DNA from: Solirubrobacterales bacterium
GTDB taxonomy: Bacteria; Actinomycetota; Thermoleophilia; Solirubrobacterales; 70-9
Length of the DNA: 39,590 nt
Assembly: GCA_020438395.1 (NCBI GenBank)
Contig: JAGQUR010000071.1
Coordinates: 1 to 39,590, forward strand
Direction: 5' to 3'
Shown here: positions 8,529-19,669 of the stretch, one piece after another
How the letters are laid out: the number at the start of each line of letters is the position of its first letter
How positions within the stretch are numbered: position 1 is the first letter of the stretch
Program-made: the position numbers and the translations under genes
The notes under the pieces: model-generated
What the model was told of the DNA's origin: nothing
Databases searched by the model: none
The model's input: the letters and a program-made list of their open reading frames with translations, nothing else

Positions 8529-9974
8529 GTGACTGAGCGGATCGACCTTGACCGCGAGGGACCGCGCGACGAGTGCGGTGTCTTCGGCGTGTACGCCCCC
8601 GGACACGACGTGTCCCGCTTGGCGTACTTCAGTCTCTACGCGCTCCAGCACCGCGGCCAGGAGTCGGCCGGCATCGCCACCTGCGAGGGCGGCCACATCA
8701 CGACCATGCGTGACGGCGGCCTGGTCTCCCAGGTCTTCGATGAGGACAAGCTGCGAGCCCTTACCGGTGACATGGCGATCGGGCATGTCCGCTACTCGAC
8801 CACCGGCGGCGGCTCATGGGAGAACGCCCAGCCGATCTGGCGCGACGACGGCCGCGAACTGGCCCTCGCCCACAACGGCAACCTGACCAACGCGGTCGGG
8901 ATCTACAACCGGCTGCGCCGCAAGGGCCTCGAATTCCGCGGTACCACCGACTCCGAGATCATCGCCGCGCTGATCTCCAGCGACTACGGCCGCCACGTCG
9001 AGGATGCGGTCGCCAACGTGATGCCGCAGCTCGAGGGCGCCTACTCGACCGTGGTGATGACCAAGCATGCGATCGTCGCCTTCCGCGATCCCTACGGGAT
9101 CCGCCCGCTTTCGCTCGGCCAGCTTCCCGACGGCAGCTATGTCTTCGCCTCCGAGAGCTGCGCCTTCGACATCATCGGCGCCAAGCTGGTCCGTGAGGTC
9201 AGCCCCGGCGAGATGATCTCGCTGAGCGAACGCGGCCTCGAGTCCAGGCAGGTGATCAAGAGCGAGCGCACCGCGATGTGTGTCTTCGAGCACATCTACT
9301 TCTCCCGCCCGGACACCAAGCTCGAAGGCAAGCGCCTGCAGGAGGTCCGCGGGCAGATGGGCGAGATCCTCTGGCGCGAAGCCCCGGCCGACGCCGACCT
9401 GGTCATCTCGGTCCCCGACTCCGGCACCCCGGCCGCCCGTGGTTACGCCCGCGCTTCCGGCCTCCCGCAGGATGACGGACTGATCAAGAACCGTTACGTG
9501 GCCCGGACCTTCATCCAGCCCGGCCAGGAGCTCCGAAAGCACGGCCTGCGGATGAAGTTCAACCCGCTGCCGGAGATCATCTCCGGCAAGCGCGTGGTCG
9601 TGGTCGACGACTCGATCGTCCGCGGCAACACGACCCGCCAGATCGTCGGCATGCTCCGCGACGCCGGGGCCAAGGAGGTTCACCTGAGGATCTCCGCTCC
9701 GCCGATCCGCTTCGGCTGCAACTACGGCGTCGACATGTCGGCCCGTGACGAGATGGTCGCCCACGAAAGGACGATCGAGGAGATCGCCGAACACATCGGC
9801 GCCGACTCGCTCGCCTACCTCTCGATGGAAGGCGTCTACGAAGCGGTCGGCACTCCGGCCGAAGTCCACTGCGACGCCTGCTTCACCGGCAACTACCCGC
9901 TCGGCGACGATCCCGACGAGGCCGACGGCAAGTTCGACCTCGAACAGATCGCCGTCATCCCCGCCACCCGCTGA
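8529..9974 (+). CDS. purF: Amidophosphoribosyltransferase (glutamine PRPP amidotransferase)
   Basis: Catalyses the first step of purine synthesis, PRPP + glutamine to phosphoribosylamine. It is 481 residues long. The N-terminal Ntn glutaminase nucleophile is Cys16 in DECGVFG, implying removal of a 15-residue propeptide. The phosphoribosyltransferase PRPP loop is VVVVDDSIVRGNTTRQ near residue 360. Cysteines at 251, 397, 448 and 451 match the pattern of the 4Fe-4S ligands of Bacillus-type PurF; in mature numbering the first two are 236 and 382. The start is GTG with weak GGTGG upstream. A TACTCT box at 8465-8470 may be the promoter, giving a leader of about 50 nt. It is separated from purL by the antiporter and surface-protein genes. 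Confidence 0.97.
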   Translation: MTERIDLDREGPRDECGVFGVYAPGHDVSRLAYFSLYALQHRGQESAGIATCEGGHITTMRDGGLVSQVFDEDKLRALTGDMAIGHVRYSTTGGGSWENAQPIWRDDGRELALAHNGNLTNAVGIYNRLRRKGLEFRGTTDSEIIAALISSDYGRHVEDAVANVMPQLEGAYSTVVMTKHAIVAFRDPYGIRPLSLGQLPDGSYVFASESCAFDIIGAKLVREVSPGEMISLSERGLESRQVIKSERTAMCVFEHIYFSRPDTKLEGKRLQEVRGQMGEILWREAPADADLVISVPDSGTPAARGYARASGLPQDDGLIKNRYVARTFIQPGQELRKHGLRMKFNPLPEIISGKRVVVVDDSIVRGNTTRQIVGMLRDAGAKEVHLRISAPPIRFGCNYGVDMSARDEMVAHERTIEEIAEHIGADSLAYLSMEGVYEAVGTPAEVHCDACFTGNYPLGDDPDEADGKFDLEQIAVIPATR

Positions 9975-10026
9975 TCCTTCGTAGAACGCGCTGGCCCGGC
10001 ATCGCTCCAAACTGCCTTTTCGATTT

Positions 10027-10242
10027 TCAGCTGATCGATATCAGGGCACCATTGACGTTAACGGTGCCCGAGCCGGATTCGCTTTCCAGGACCGATGAGA
10101 CACCTTCCTCGAGAGAGTCGAACAATTCGTCGAGAGTGTCCCCGGTTGCGAACACTCCCGGCAAATCAGGAATGTCGGCCCAGTAGGCGCCGTTCTCGCG
10201 GTGAATCTGTGCGGTCAGCGTCATCATGTTCCAGTTACTCAT
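10027..10242 (-). CDS. hicB: HicB-family antitoxin
   Basis: A 71-residue protein with the HicB partial RNase-H-like fold (LTAQIHRENGAYWADIPDLP, then GVFATGDTLDELFDSLEEGV). It should neutralise the adjacent HicA toxin. It is short and has no C-terminal ribbon-helix-helix or HTH DNA-binding part, so autoregulation, if present, must work differently. The start overlaps the hicA stop by four bases (ATGA); a start at one of the internal Met codons (residues 6-7) is also possible. The pair sits opposite to the pur genes on both sides. Confidence 0.85.
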   Translation of the reverse strand: MSNWNMMTLTAQIHRENGAYWADIPDLPGVFATGDTLDELFDSLEEGVSSVLESESGSGTVNVNGALISIS

Positions 10243-10433
10243 CTTAGCCCCGCCTGTTTGAGAATCGCCATGGTCAATCCGGTCGGGTAATCCCTCCTGT
10301 GGTTATCCGGAAGGGTGATCGGTCGTCGCCCCGGTTTGGTCATCTTGACCTGATGCTTACCGCCAGTTGTACGCGTCCACCCATTTGATTCGAGCAACCT
10401 GATTGCCTGCTTCTGGTTGAGAGTGCCTCTCAT
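10239..10433 (-). CDS. hicA: HicA-family mRNA interferase toxin
   Basis: A 64-residue protein with the dsRBD-like HicA layout: an N-terminal helix with a Leu-rich end (KQAIRLLESNGW), the catalytic His in GGKHQVKM, the strand RRPITLPDN, and the family's ending LTMAILKQAGLR. HicA cleaves mRNA when not bound by HicB. The toxin-first order matches the classic hicAB operon. The DNA of the pair is visibly less GC-rich than its neighbours, consistent with recent acquisition. Confidence 0.87.
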   Translation of the reverse strand: MRGTLNQKQAIRLLESNGWTRTTGGKHQVKMTKPGRRPITLPDNHRRDYPTGLTMAILKQAGLR

Positions 10434-10492
10434 GCCCGGTCAAGTGATCAGCCTTCAGGACTCTCCCCCGGCGGATTCGGGAAGATGGCGGG

Positions 10493-11131
10493 GTGAGTTC
10501 GTCCCCTTCCTTTCCCGTCGTGGTTCTTGCCTCCGGCGGTGGCACCAACCTGCAGGCGATCCTTGACCAGCTTCACGGGCAGGGTGAAGTCGAAGTCGTG
10601 GGTGTCGGCTCGGACAAGCCCGGGGCCTATGCGCTCGAACGAGCGGTGGCGGCGAAGGTTCCGACTGCGGTCTTTCCCCGGGACGAGTTCGATGACCGGG
10701 AGGCGCGTGACTCTGCGATGGCCGACTGGATTCAGTCGACCGGGGCCGAACTGGTCGCCCTGGCCGGATACATGCAGCTCGTCTCGCCCTTGTTCGTCGA
10801 GCGGTTCCGCGGGCGGATCATCAACGTCCACCCGGCCCTGCTGCCGTCCTTCCCCGGTCTCGATGCGATCGGGCAGGCGCTGGAACACGGCGTGAAGGTG
10901 ACCGGGGTGACGGTTCACTTCGTCGACGAGGGGACCGACACCGGGCCGGTGATCATCCAGCGTGCGGTGGAAATTCCCGCAAATTGGGACCGTGACGAAC
11001 TCGAAACCGCGATCCACGCGGTGGAGCATCAGATCTACCCGGAGGCGATCGGCATGATTGCCCGTGGCGAGGTTAGGATCGCCGAGGACGAGCCGCGCAA
11101 GGTGATCGTCGAGCAACGCTTTGGGAAGTGA
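10493..11131 (+). CDS. purN: Phosphoribosylglycinamide formyltransferase
   Basis: A 212-residue GAR transformylase that uses 10-formyl-THF. The N-terminal loop is VVLASGGGTNLQAILDQ. The catalytic Asn/His region is RIINVHPALLPSFPG, and the conserved GVTVHFVDEGTDTGPVI holds the active-site Asp. The start is GTG with GGGAAG eight bases upstream. It overlaps or nearly abuts purH, and hicA diverges from it 59 bp upstream. Confidence 0.96.
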   Translation: MSSSPSFPVVVLASGGGTNLQAILDQLHGQGEVEVVGVGSDKPGAYALERAVAAKVPTAVFPRDEFDDREARDSAMADWIQSTGAELVALAGYMQLVSPLFVERFRGRIINVHPALLPSFPGLDAIGQALEHGVKVTGVTVHFVDEGTDTGPVIIQRAVEIPANWDRDELETAIHAVEHQIYPEAIGMIARGEVRIAEDEPRKVIVEQRFGK

Positions 11132-11174
11132 ACCGGCCGTCCCCGGGCGCTTCGAAACCGACAAGAGGGCTGAT

Positions 11175-12770
<1,596 letters not shown>

Positions 12771-12790
12771 CGTCCGCGGTCGGGCGCGAC

Positions 12791-15052
12791 TCAGTTCTGA
12801 AGTGGCGCCGGTGACATGGCCACGCGTTCCGGCGCCCGCGCCTCTCCGGCGAGAAAGCTGATCAGCAGTTCCTCGACCTTTCGCGGGGCGTCGATGAACG
12901 GCCAGTGGCCGCAGCCCCGGAGTACGTGGACCGCCGCCCCGGGAAGAGCGCGCCGCTGTTCCGGAGCGAGGCTCGATGGCAGGTAGGGATCGCCCTCCCC
13001 CCAGACCACCAGCGCCGGGATGCGCTCCTGGGCCAGCGCGGAAACCGGCTCCCGGCCGAACTCCGCAGGGTCGTCGACGCTCCGGTACAGATCGAGGACG
13101 GCCCGCCGGGTCACGGCGTCGTAGTCCGCGTACATACGGTCGACGAACGGGCCGGGCAGCGGCTTCGGGTTGGCCTTCTGGATCAGCCGGTGGAACCCCC
13201 TCCTGCTTGTCGCCCGCATGAACAATTCGCCCGCAACGGGAGTCCGCCACAGCCGGGCCAGGCGGTGCCAGCGGTAACCGGGAAGGACGCCCGTGTTGAT
13301 CAGGGTGATCGAAGCGACCCTTCCGGGATTGGCGGCTGCCCAGAGCAATCCCCATATCCCGCCGAAGTCATGCATCACGAGATCGACCCGCTCGACCCCG
13401 AGTTGCCCGATGCTCGCATCCAGCAAGGCGGCATGGCTTTCCGGCGACTGTTCGAAGTTGGCCGGGGGCTCGCTCTCGCCGAAGCCGGGAGCGTCCCAGG
13501 CAAGCGCCGGCCCCAACCGTCCGGCCGCTGCCACCAGCGGCTCGAAGTCTGCGCTCGAGCCCGGATTCCCATGCAGAAATACGGTTGCCCGCTCGCCATG
13601 CTCGGGCCCGGCGCTCCGGAGCTTCGTCGGAATGCCACCGAGCTCGACCCGCCTCCGCCGGACGTCGCTCGCCAGCGCTTCACCCGGCCAGAGCGCCATC
13701 CCCCCGGCGTCACGGGGACGGAGCACCCGACGGAGGGTGGTCGGCCGCAGGACCGACGACGACGGCTCGCGCAGGGCACCCACCGACATGAACGCGGCGG
13801 CAACCTCCGGATCGTCGGCAGCGACGCGCTGGAGCCGTTGCATGTACAGGCCGATCAGGCGGGCCGGCGCGGGCGCCGCCACCTCTACCTGCGGGAGCGC
13901 GAGATCGGCTCCGGAAGAAACCTCCCACGCCGGCGCCAGGACCTTCGCCGCGCGGCGCAGCCAGCGCTTCCCCGGGTCAGTGCCGTGTTCGTCGATCACC
14001 TCGCGGAGCGCGACCGCCTCGAGGGCGGCGACGCTCATCCCCTGCCCGAAGAGCGGATTGAAGCTGCAGAGGGTGTCACCGATCGGCACGAGTCCGGCGG
14101 GAAATCGCCGCAGCTTCTCGTAGTGGCGTCGCACGCTCGCCTTGTAACCGAACGTCTGGATCTCACTGAGCGGCTCCGCCGCACGCACCGCCGCCAGCAC
14201 GTCCGGGGCCGCGACCGACGCGAGATATTCATCGTAGGCCTCGGGATCCTTGCCGGGCCGATCGGCCCCATAGCCGCAGATGGCGAGGGTGTGCGCGCCA
14301 TCCTCCTGGGCGAACAGGAACATCCCCCGCGGGCGATCGGCATGCGGGGCGACAATCACGAGCTTGTCGTGAAGAGAATCCGCGGGCAGTCGCAGGAGCC
14401 GGCGCGCGTAGCCCACGTTCACCTCGATCCGTTCCTCGGGCGCGGACTCGTAGCCGTTGGCGGAAAGCCATGCCCCGAGTTTGCCGGCACGACCAGTGGC
14501 AACGGCGACGAGATCGGCGCCGAGCCTCGACTCCAGGCGGGTGTCACGGTCAAGGATGCCGACGCCGGTCACCCGCTTGCCGGCGGGATCGAAGAGCAGT
14601 TCGCTGACCTCAACACCCTCGACCACATCGACGTTCCCGCGATTCAGGACGAGCTGGCGGATGGTCGTCTCCACAAGTGGCCGGCTGGCGGTCACCGAGC
14701 TAATGCCGAGGGCCGCCCGGGGAAGATCACGACCCAGCAGGTTGAAGCGGACATCTCCGAGCGCCGAATAGCTCGGAGCGCCCGCCGCACCGAGTTCCTC
14801 CCTGAGGTCGGGAAGGAGTGTCTCCATGGCGGTGAGCCCGGCGGGAAGCAGGGTATGAGGGAACTCGCCCTGCGGCACGGCCTTGCGGGGTTCGGCTTCG
14901 GCGGGAAGGCGGTCGCGTTCGATGAGCAGGACGCGGTCGAACCGTTCGCTCAGCACCCGCGCAGCCAGCAATCCGGCCACTCCGGCGCCGATCACGACGG
15001 CACGGCCTGCGCCATTCTCGTTGTTGTCCAGTCCAGCTTTCTGCTTGCTCAT
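12791..15052 (-). CDS. Fusion of FAD-dependent monooxygenase-like and alpha/beta-hydrolase (Asp-nucleophile) domains
   Basis: A 753-residue two-domain protein. Residues about 17-430 are a flavin-dependent oxidoreductase: the dinucleotide fold VVIGAGVAGLLAARVL (19-34) ends in IERD, and GDTLCSFNPLFGQGM near 321 is the second FAD motif. Residues about 460-745 are an alpha/beta hydrolase: oxyanion region FLHGNPGSS, nucleophile elbow VMHDFGGIWG with Asp near 560, acid in WGEGDPYLP, His in GCGHWPFID. Asp instead of Ser is the pattern of haloalkane dehalogenases and epoxide hydrolases. The substrate is unknown; oxidation followed by hydrolysis of one molecule is a reasonable inference. The ATG has a strong AGGAGG. 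It lies 105 bp from, and downstream of, the STAND regulator. Confidence 0.85.
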   Translation of the reverse strand: MSKQKAGLDNNENGAGRAVVIGAGVAGLLAARVLSERFDRVLLIERDRLPAEAEPRKAVPQGEFPHTLLPAGLTAMETLLPDLREELGAAGAPSYSALGDVRFNLLGRDLPRAALGISSVTASRPLVETTIRQLVLNRGNVDVVEGVEVSELLFDPAGKRVTGVGILDRDTRLESRLGADLVAVATGRAGKLGAWLSANGYESAPEERIEVNVGYARRLLRLPADSLHDKLVIVAPHADRPRGMFLFAQEDGAHTLAICGYGADRPGKDPEAYDEYLASVAAPDVLAAVRAAEPLSEIQTFGYKASVRRHYEKLRRFPAGLVPIGDTLCSFNPLFGQGMSVAALEAVALREVIDEHGTDPGKRWLRRAAKVLAPAWEVSSGADLALPQVEVAAPAPARLIGLYMQRLQRVAADDPEVAAAFMSVGALREPSSSVLRPTTLRRVLRPRDAGGMALWPGEALASDVRRRRVELGGIPTKLRSAGPEHGERATVFLHGNPGSSADFEPLVAAAGRLGPALAWDAPGFGESEPPANFEQSPESHAALLDASIGQLGVERVDLVMHDFGGIWGLLWAAANPGRVASITLINTGVLPGYRWHRLARLWRTPVAGELFMRATSRRGFHRLIQKANPKPLPGPFVDRMYADYDAVTRRAVLDLYRSVDDPAEFGREPVSALAQERIPALVVWGEGDPYLPSSLAPEQRRALPGAAVHVLRGCGHWPFIDAPRKVEELLISFLAGEARAPERVAMSPAPLQN

Positions 15053-15108
15053 CGTGGCCTCCTGGCGACCTTCGTTTGGCTGATGAGTGCGAAGCTAGGC
15101 GCAAGGGG

Positions 15109-15141
15109 TGCTCACTTTCCAGACCGAAACCTGCTCACTTT
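15109..15141 (-). promoter_or_regulatory. Direct-repeat operator candidate upstream of the monooxygenase-hydrolase gene
   Basis: AAAGTGAGCA occurs twice on the minus strand (15132-15141 and 15109-15118), 23 bp apart, about two helical turns. A -10-like TAGCTT lies at 15092-15097, so the nearer copy covers the -35 region, where no -35 consensus is visible. This is the layout of an activator-dependent promoter. The adjacent STAND regulator is the obvious candidate to bind it (inference). Confidence 0.5.
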
Positions 15142-15157
15142 TCGGGCGAGGTAATGG

Positions 15158-17230
15158 TCAGGCTGTGATCTCGAGCTGCCAGAGGCGCTCGGTGAGGCGC
15201 TGGATGCCCTGGGCGAGGTGCCGCCGATAGGTGCTGAAGGGGAGATCCAGGGCTTCCGCAGCTGCCTCTCTCGTCGCCGCCGGCCTGAGGAATGTCCTGT
15301 CCAGTGCGCGTTGCGGCTTTTCTCCGCGCGGCTCCCCGGCCAGGGCCGCAATCTCGGTCTCGATAAGGGCGCCGAGGGCATCGGGCCTTTCCTTTGCCGG
15401 GAAGGAAGCCACAAGCCGACCGGCCAGAAGGGGGTTCCGGGCCAGCCGCTCCGGGCGGTGGAGATCAGCGAGAGCGCCCTTGACAGCGATTTCGAAATCC
15501 TCGCGCGCAAGCGCCAACGGCTGAGTATCCACCTGTAACTCGAGCGTTCGGGACCCGAAATCTCGGGCCCGGGCACCGGTCACCCGGAGCCATTCCCCGA
15601 GGTCACTCTGCCGCCAGTCGTGAACCAGAGGGCAGTAGCGGATCCCTCCGATCTCGTAGTTGGCCTCGGGCGCAGGACGAAAACCGAAAGCGGTCATTGC
15701 GTCGAGATTCGCCTGATCGGGTTCGGCGAATGCCGCGACCAGTTCGATCGCCGTCTCCGGGGCGCGCGTCAAAATGCGCTGAGTGTTGATCACGGTGGTG
15801 AGGTTGAGGGTCGGTGAACGACCCTGGCCCAGTTGCGAGTCAAGGAGGTGGCGCCACACGATGAGCTTCTCGCCGGGCTGCAAGCCCCGCCGTTGCGCGT
15901 ACTCCAGACAAGCGGCCGTCCCCGGGTCCGCCGCCACCGCTTCGGATGGTGCGACATCGAGCATCAACTCCGAGTGGAAACCGCGGACGGGTTCTTCGAT
16001 CGTCCTCATCACCCGAAAAGCCCCGGGCTGGACTTCGAGCCAGCGCTCCAGATGCTCTGCCGCCTCGCTGCCTTGCTGGCTTTCGGTCATCGCCAGCAGC
16101 GCCGGACCATCCTCAGTCGTGAATGGCTCCGCGTAGGCCCGGTCGAACTCGTCCCACGCCCAGAATTCCCTGAGCGCCGGGTTGCCCCGGAGGAGGAAGA
16201 TCATGCTCCCTGCCATGTTGAGTTGCTCGGTCCCGGTGGTGCGTAGCGCCCGGATCGTCAGATACCGGGACGAATCCCGGAGCAGCCTTTCGTTCCGGTC
16301 CGGGTCCCGGCGCCTGAGGTCGGAGGAAATGACGTCGCGTGCCAGGTCGTGCGGGAAGAGGCCGCGGGAGCTTTCCCCGATGATGCTTAGTGAGCGGAGC
16401 CACTCGAACAACGCCTCGGCATCGTTGCCGCCGAGGACCTCTCTCAGCAGGGATTCGGTGGTGAACTGGGACAGCGCGCAGAGTGCCAGGGTCTCGGCCT
16501 GACGTTCGGACGGCGCCGCGCTGACCAGGCGTTCGAGCAGGACACCCAGCAGGTCGGGCACCTCGGTCAGGTCGGACCGCACATCCGCGGAAGGGTCCAC
16601 CGAGAGCTGATCGGCCAGCAGAGCGAGCGCCAACGGGTGGCCACGAGTGAGCGCGATCGCAGCCTCTCCGCGGGTTTCGTCGACCCCCGCTCGCCTGACC
16701 AGCGCACGCGATGCTTCAAGGTCGAGGTTTCGGAGCGAGATCACGCGCAGGAGCCCGCTCCAGCCCGGGTCTGTTCGCCAACCCGGACCAGGTGGCCGGC
16801 GTCCGGCGATCAGGACCGCGGCGTCCGCATCCAGCTTCGGCAGGAATTTCCCCCGCAACCATTCTTCGAGCTGGGCAGCAGCCTCGAAAGTGTCGATCAC
16901 CAGCAGCAGCTTCTGCGCTCCCTTGCCGCCGGCCGCTTCGAATGCCTGCTCGAACGCGACAGGAGAGGGGTCGATCGTGCGCATGTCCACCTCGACGACA
17001 GTCCGGCCGCTCTCGCGGGCGAGCTGCGTCGCTTCGGAAAGAAGGGAACTCTTGCCTACGCCCCCGGGCCCGTGGAAGAACACGACGCGGATCGCCGAGT
17101 CCGGCGCCAGCAGTTCGGTCGCAATCAGATCGAGCTCCCCCTCCCGTCCGACGAATCGCTCGCGGCGATTCTCGGCAAGCACGGATGCGAGCGTCTCGGT
17201 CTTTTCCTGCCTGGCACCCGATGCCCCCAT
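15158..17230 (-). CDS. STAND-type ATPase transcriptional regulator (putative)
   Basis: A 690-residue protein. FVGRE (26-30) precedes a P-loop GPGGVGKS (54-61), then a Walker B-like LLLVIDTFEAA and GHPLALALLADQL, the GxP-like motif of STAND/NB-ARC ATPases. The middle is helical with no repeat that I could name. The last 50 residues (REAAAEALDLPFSTYRRHLA) look like a sigma-type helix-turn-helix, so a MalT/LuxR-like signal-dependent activator is likely. The ATG at 17230 is preferred because a -10 box ends six bases before it; a TTG at 17314 would add 28 residues. It probably controls the monooxygenase-hydrolase gene downstream. Confidence 0.75.
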   Translation of the reverse strand: MGASGARQEKTETLASVLAENRRERFVGREGELDLIATELLAPDSAIRVVFFHGPGGVGKSSLLSEATQLARESGRTVVEVDMRTIDPSPVAFEQAFEAAGGKGAQKLLLVIDTFEAAAQLEEWLRGKFLPKLDADAAVLIAGRRPPGPGWRTDPGWSGLLRVISLRNLDLEASRALVRRAGVDETRGEAAIALTRGHPLALALLADQLSVDPSADVRSDLTEVPDLLGVLLERLVSAAPSERQAETLALCALSQFTTESLLREVLGGNDAEALFEWLRSLSIIGESSRGLFPHDLARDVISSDLRRRDPDRNERLLRDSSRYLTIRALRTTGTEQLNMAGSMIFLLRGNPALREFWAWDEFDRAYAEPFTTEDGPALLAMTESQQGSEAAEHLERWLEVQPGAFRVMRTIEEPVRGFHSELMLDVAPSEAVAADPGTAACLEYAQRRGLQPGEKLIVWRHLLDSQLGQGRSPTLNLTTVINTQRILTRAPETAIELVAAFAEPDQANLDAMTAFGFRPAPEANYEIGGIRYCPLVHDWRQSDLGEWLRVTGARARDFGSRTLELQVDTQPLALAREDFEIAVKGALADLHRPERLARNPLLAGRLVASFPAKERPDALGALIETEIAALAGEPRGEKPQRALDRTFLRPAATREAAAEALDLPFSTYRRHLAQGIQRLTERLWQLEITA

Positions 17231-17236
17231 GCAATG

Positions 17237-17242
17237 AGCGTA
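17237..17242 (-). promoter_or_regulatory. Putative -10 box (TACGCT) of the STAND regulator
   Basis: TACGCT on the minus strand is followed by six bases and then the ATG at 17230. The spacing predicts a leaderless transcript and supports the shorter start. There is no Shine-Dalgarno sequence. Confidence 0.4.
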
Positions 17243-17330
17243 GTGGACCCGGATGGACCAATAGATGGATTCCGGCCGAGCGGTGTTAGCTCCCGTTTGG
17301 CCCTTCACACCCAAGACCGGAACGCATCCT

Positions 17331-17336
17331 TAAGAT
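17331..17336 (+). promoter_or_regulatory. Putative -10 box (TAAGAT) of tRNA-Lys
   Basis: TAAGAT ends six bases before the mature 5' end of the tRNA, so the primary transcript would begin at, or within a base or two of, the mature end. Confidence 0.5.
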
Positions 17337-17342
17337 GACCGG

Positions 17343-17416
17343 GCCCCCTTAGCTCAGTTGGTTAGAGCTGCAGGCTTTTAACCTGTGAGTCCTGGGTTCG
17401 AATCCCAGAGGGGGCA
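17343..17416 (+). tRNA. tRNA-Lys (anticodon UUU)
   Basis: A complete 74-nt cloverleaf. Acceptor GCCCCCT (17343-17349) pairs with AGGGGGC (17409-17415), discriminator A at 17416. The D stem is GCTC/GAGC. Anticodon stem GCAGG/CCTGT encloses loop CTTTTAA with anticodon TTT at 17377-17379. T stem CTGGG/CCCAG has loop TTCGAAT. CCA is not encoded. Confidence 0.97.
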
Positions 17417-17483
17417 CTCTTACTTGCGAGGTTGGGTCGGAGGCGTGGCGCATCCGACCACCCCGAAACTTCGTGCTCGAGGG

Positions 17484-18482
<999 letters not shown>

Positions 18483-19643
18483 CTACCTTTCTCCCCCTCC
18501 GACGGCCTGGTTCTCAAACCGGGCCGGGCTCGCCGCCGTCAGGCCTTCCGGTTGCCTGCCCTGGACGAAATCCACAACGGCCTCGGCGGTGACCGGGGCG
18601 AGCAGGATGCCGTTCCGGTAGTGGCCGGTCGCGAGGATCAGCCCTTCGATTCCGGCGGGACCAATCACCGGCACGTTGTCCGGGGTGCCCGGACGAAGGC
18701 CGGCGATCGCGCCGATGAATTCCATCTCGGCGACATCCGGCAGCAGCCGGTAGGCCTCCCGAAGCAGTTCGTGAACTCCGCCACCGGTCACCCGTCTGTC
18801 GAAACCCATCTCTTCGACCGTCGCCCCGAGGATCAGCCGGCCGTCCGGCCTTGGCGCGATGTACACCCTCTCCGAGCCGAGGATCCGCTCGCAGGCGGGG
18901 GCATCGGTGTCGCCGCGGAGTTCGACCACCTGGCCCTTGACCGGCCTGACCGGAGGGCGTACTTCTTCCGGCAGCCATTCGGCAACACCGGCCTCGGCAC
19001 CGGGCGCGGCGACCACGACCCGGGCGGTGAACTCGCCGTCGCCGGTCAGGACACCGGTGACCTTTCCGGAGGAGTCGCGGAGGAGACCGGAAACCTCTGC
19101 GGGCACGATCCGCGTTCCCCGCGCTTCCAGCCCTGATCTGAGCGCTTCGACCAGCGCCCGCGGGTCAACCACGGCATCGTCCTCGACCAGCACCGCTCCG
19201 GCCAGGGACGGGCTGACCCCGGGTTCCAGGTCCCTTGCCGCCATCGGCCCCAACCACTTCGAATCCAGGCCGTGACTCTGCTGCAGCTCCATGATTCGCC
19301 TCAGCTCGCCTGCCTCGTCGCGGTCCAGCGCGACATGGAGCGCCCCGGTGTGCCGGTAGCCGGTGTCCATTCCGGTTTCGGCTTCGACCCCAGCGACGAA
19401 GTCCGGGTAGAGCCGCCGCGAGCGCAGGTTCAGCTCCAGCAGTTCGGGCTCGCCGAAGTCGAGCTCGCCGATCGGGGCGAGCATTCCGGCGGCGACGCCA
19501 GTCGCGCCCGCACCTGGTTTCTCGCGTTCAAGCAGCGTGACCGACGCACCATCGAGGGCGAGCTTCCAGGCAACGGACAGACCGATCAGGCCGGCCCCGA
19601 CCACGATCACATCGCTTCTGTCTTTCGCTTCGGCTCGCGTCAT
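18483..19643 (-). CDS. thiO: Glycine oxidase ThiO
   Basis: A 386-residue FAD-dependent amine oxidase of the DAO family that oxidises glycine to the imine used by ThiG. The FAD fold is VIVVGAGLIGLSVAWKLA with ERE at the end of the second strand, followed by GATGVAAGMLAP. The C-terminal region GLRPGTPDNVPVIGP and GHYRNGILLAP is characteristic. AGGGAAG precedes the ATG. The stop abuts the thiSG start, and a TPP riboswitch occupies the leader. Confidence 0.94.
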   Translation of the reverse strand: MTRAEAKDRSDVIVVGAGLIGLSVAWKLALDGASVTLLEREKPGAGATGVAAGMLAPIGELDFGEPELLELNLRSRRLYPDFVAGVEAETGMDTGYRHTGALHVALDRDEAGELRRIMELQQSHGLDSKWLGPMAARDLEPGVSPSLAGAVLVEDDAVVDPRALVEALRSGLEARGTRIVPAEVSGLLRDSSGKVTGVLTGDGEFTARVVVAAPGAEAGVAEWLPEEVRPPVRPVKGQVVELRGDTDAPACERILGSERVYIAPRPDGRLILGATVEEMGFDRRVTGGGVHELLREAYRLLPDVAEMEFIGAIAGLRPGTPDNVPVIGPAGIEGLILATGHYRNGILLAPVTAEAVVDFVQGRQPEGLTAASPARFENQAVGGGER

Positions 19644-19669
19644 TTCTTCCCTGTGGAGCCGTTGCCCTT

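Noticed and set aside
11121-11174. An upstream TTG start for purH overlapping purN
   Set aside because: The ATG at 11175 has a good ribosome-binding site and gives the family-typical N-terminus.
12905-15154. A 749-residue open frame on the plus strand across the monooxygenase-hydrolase gene
   Set aside because: It lies wholly opposite a gene with clear FAD and hydrolase motifs and has no recognisable motifs; long antisense frames are expected in GC-rich DNA.
17231-17314. A 28-residue N-terminal extension of the STAND regulator from a TTG
   Set aside because: It lacks a ribosome-binding site and the ATG at 17230 has a -10 box six bases upstream.
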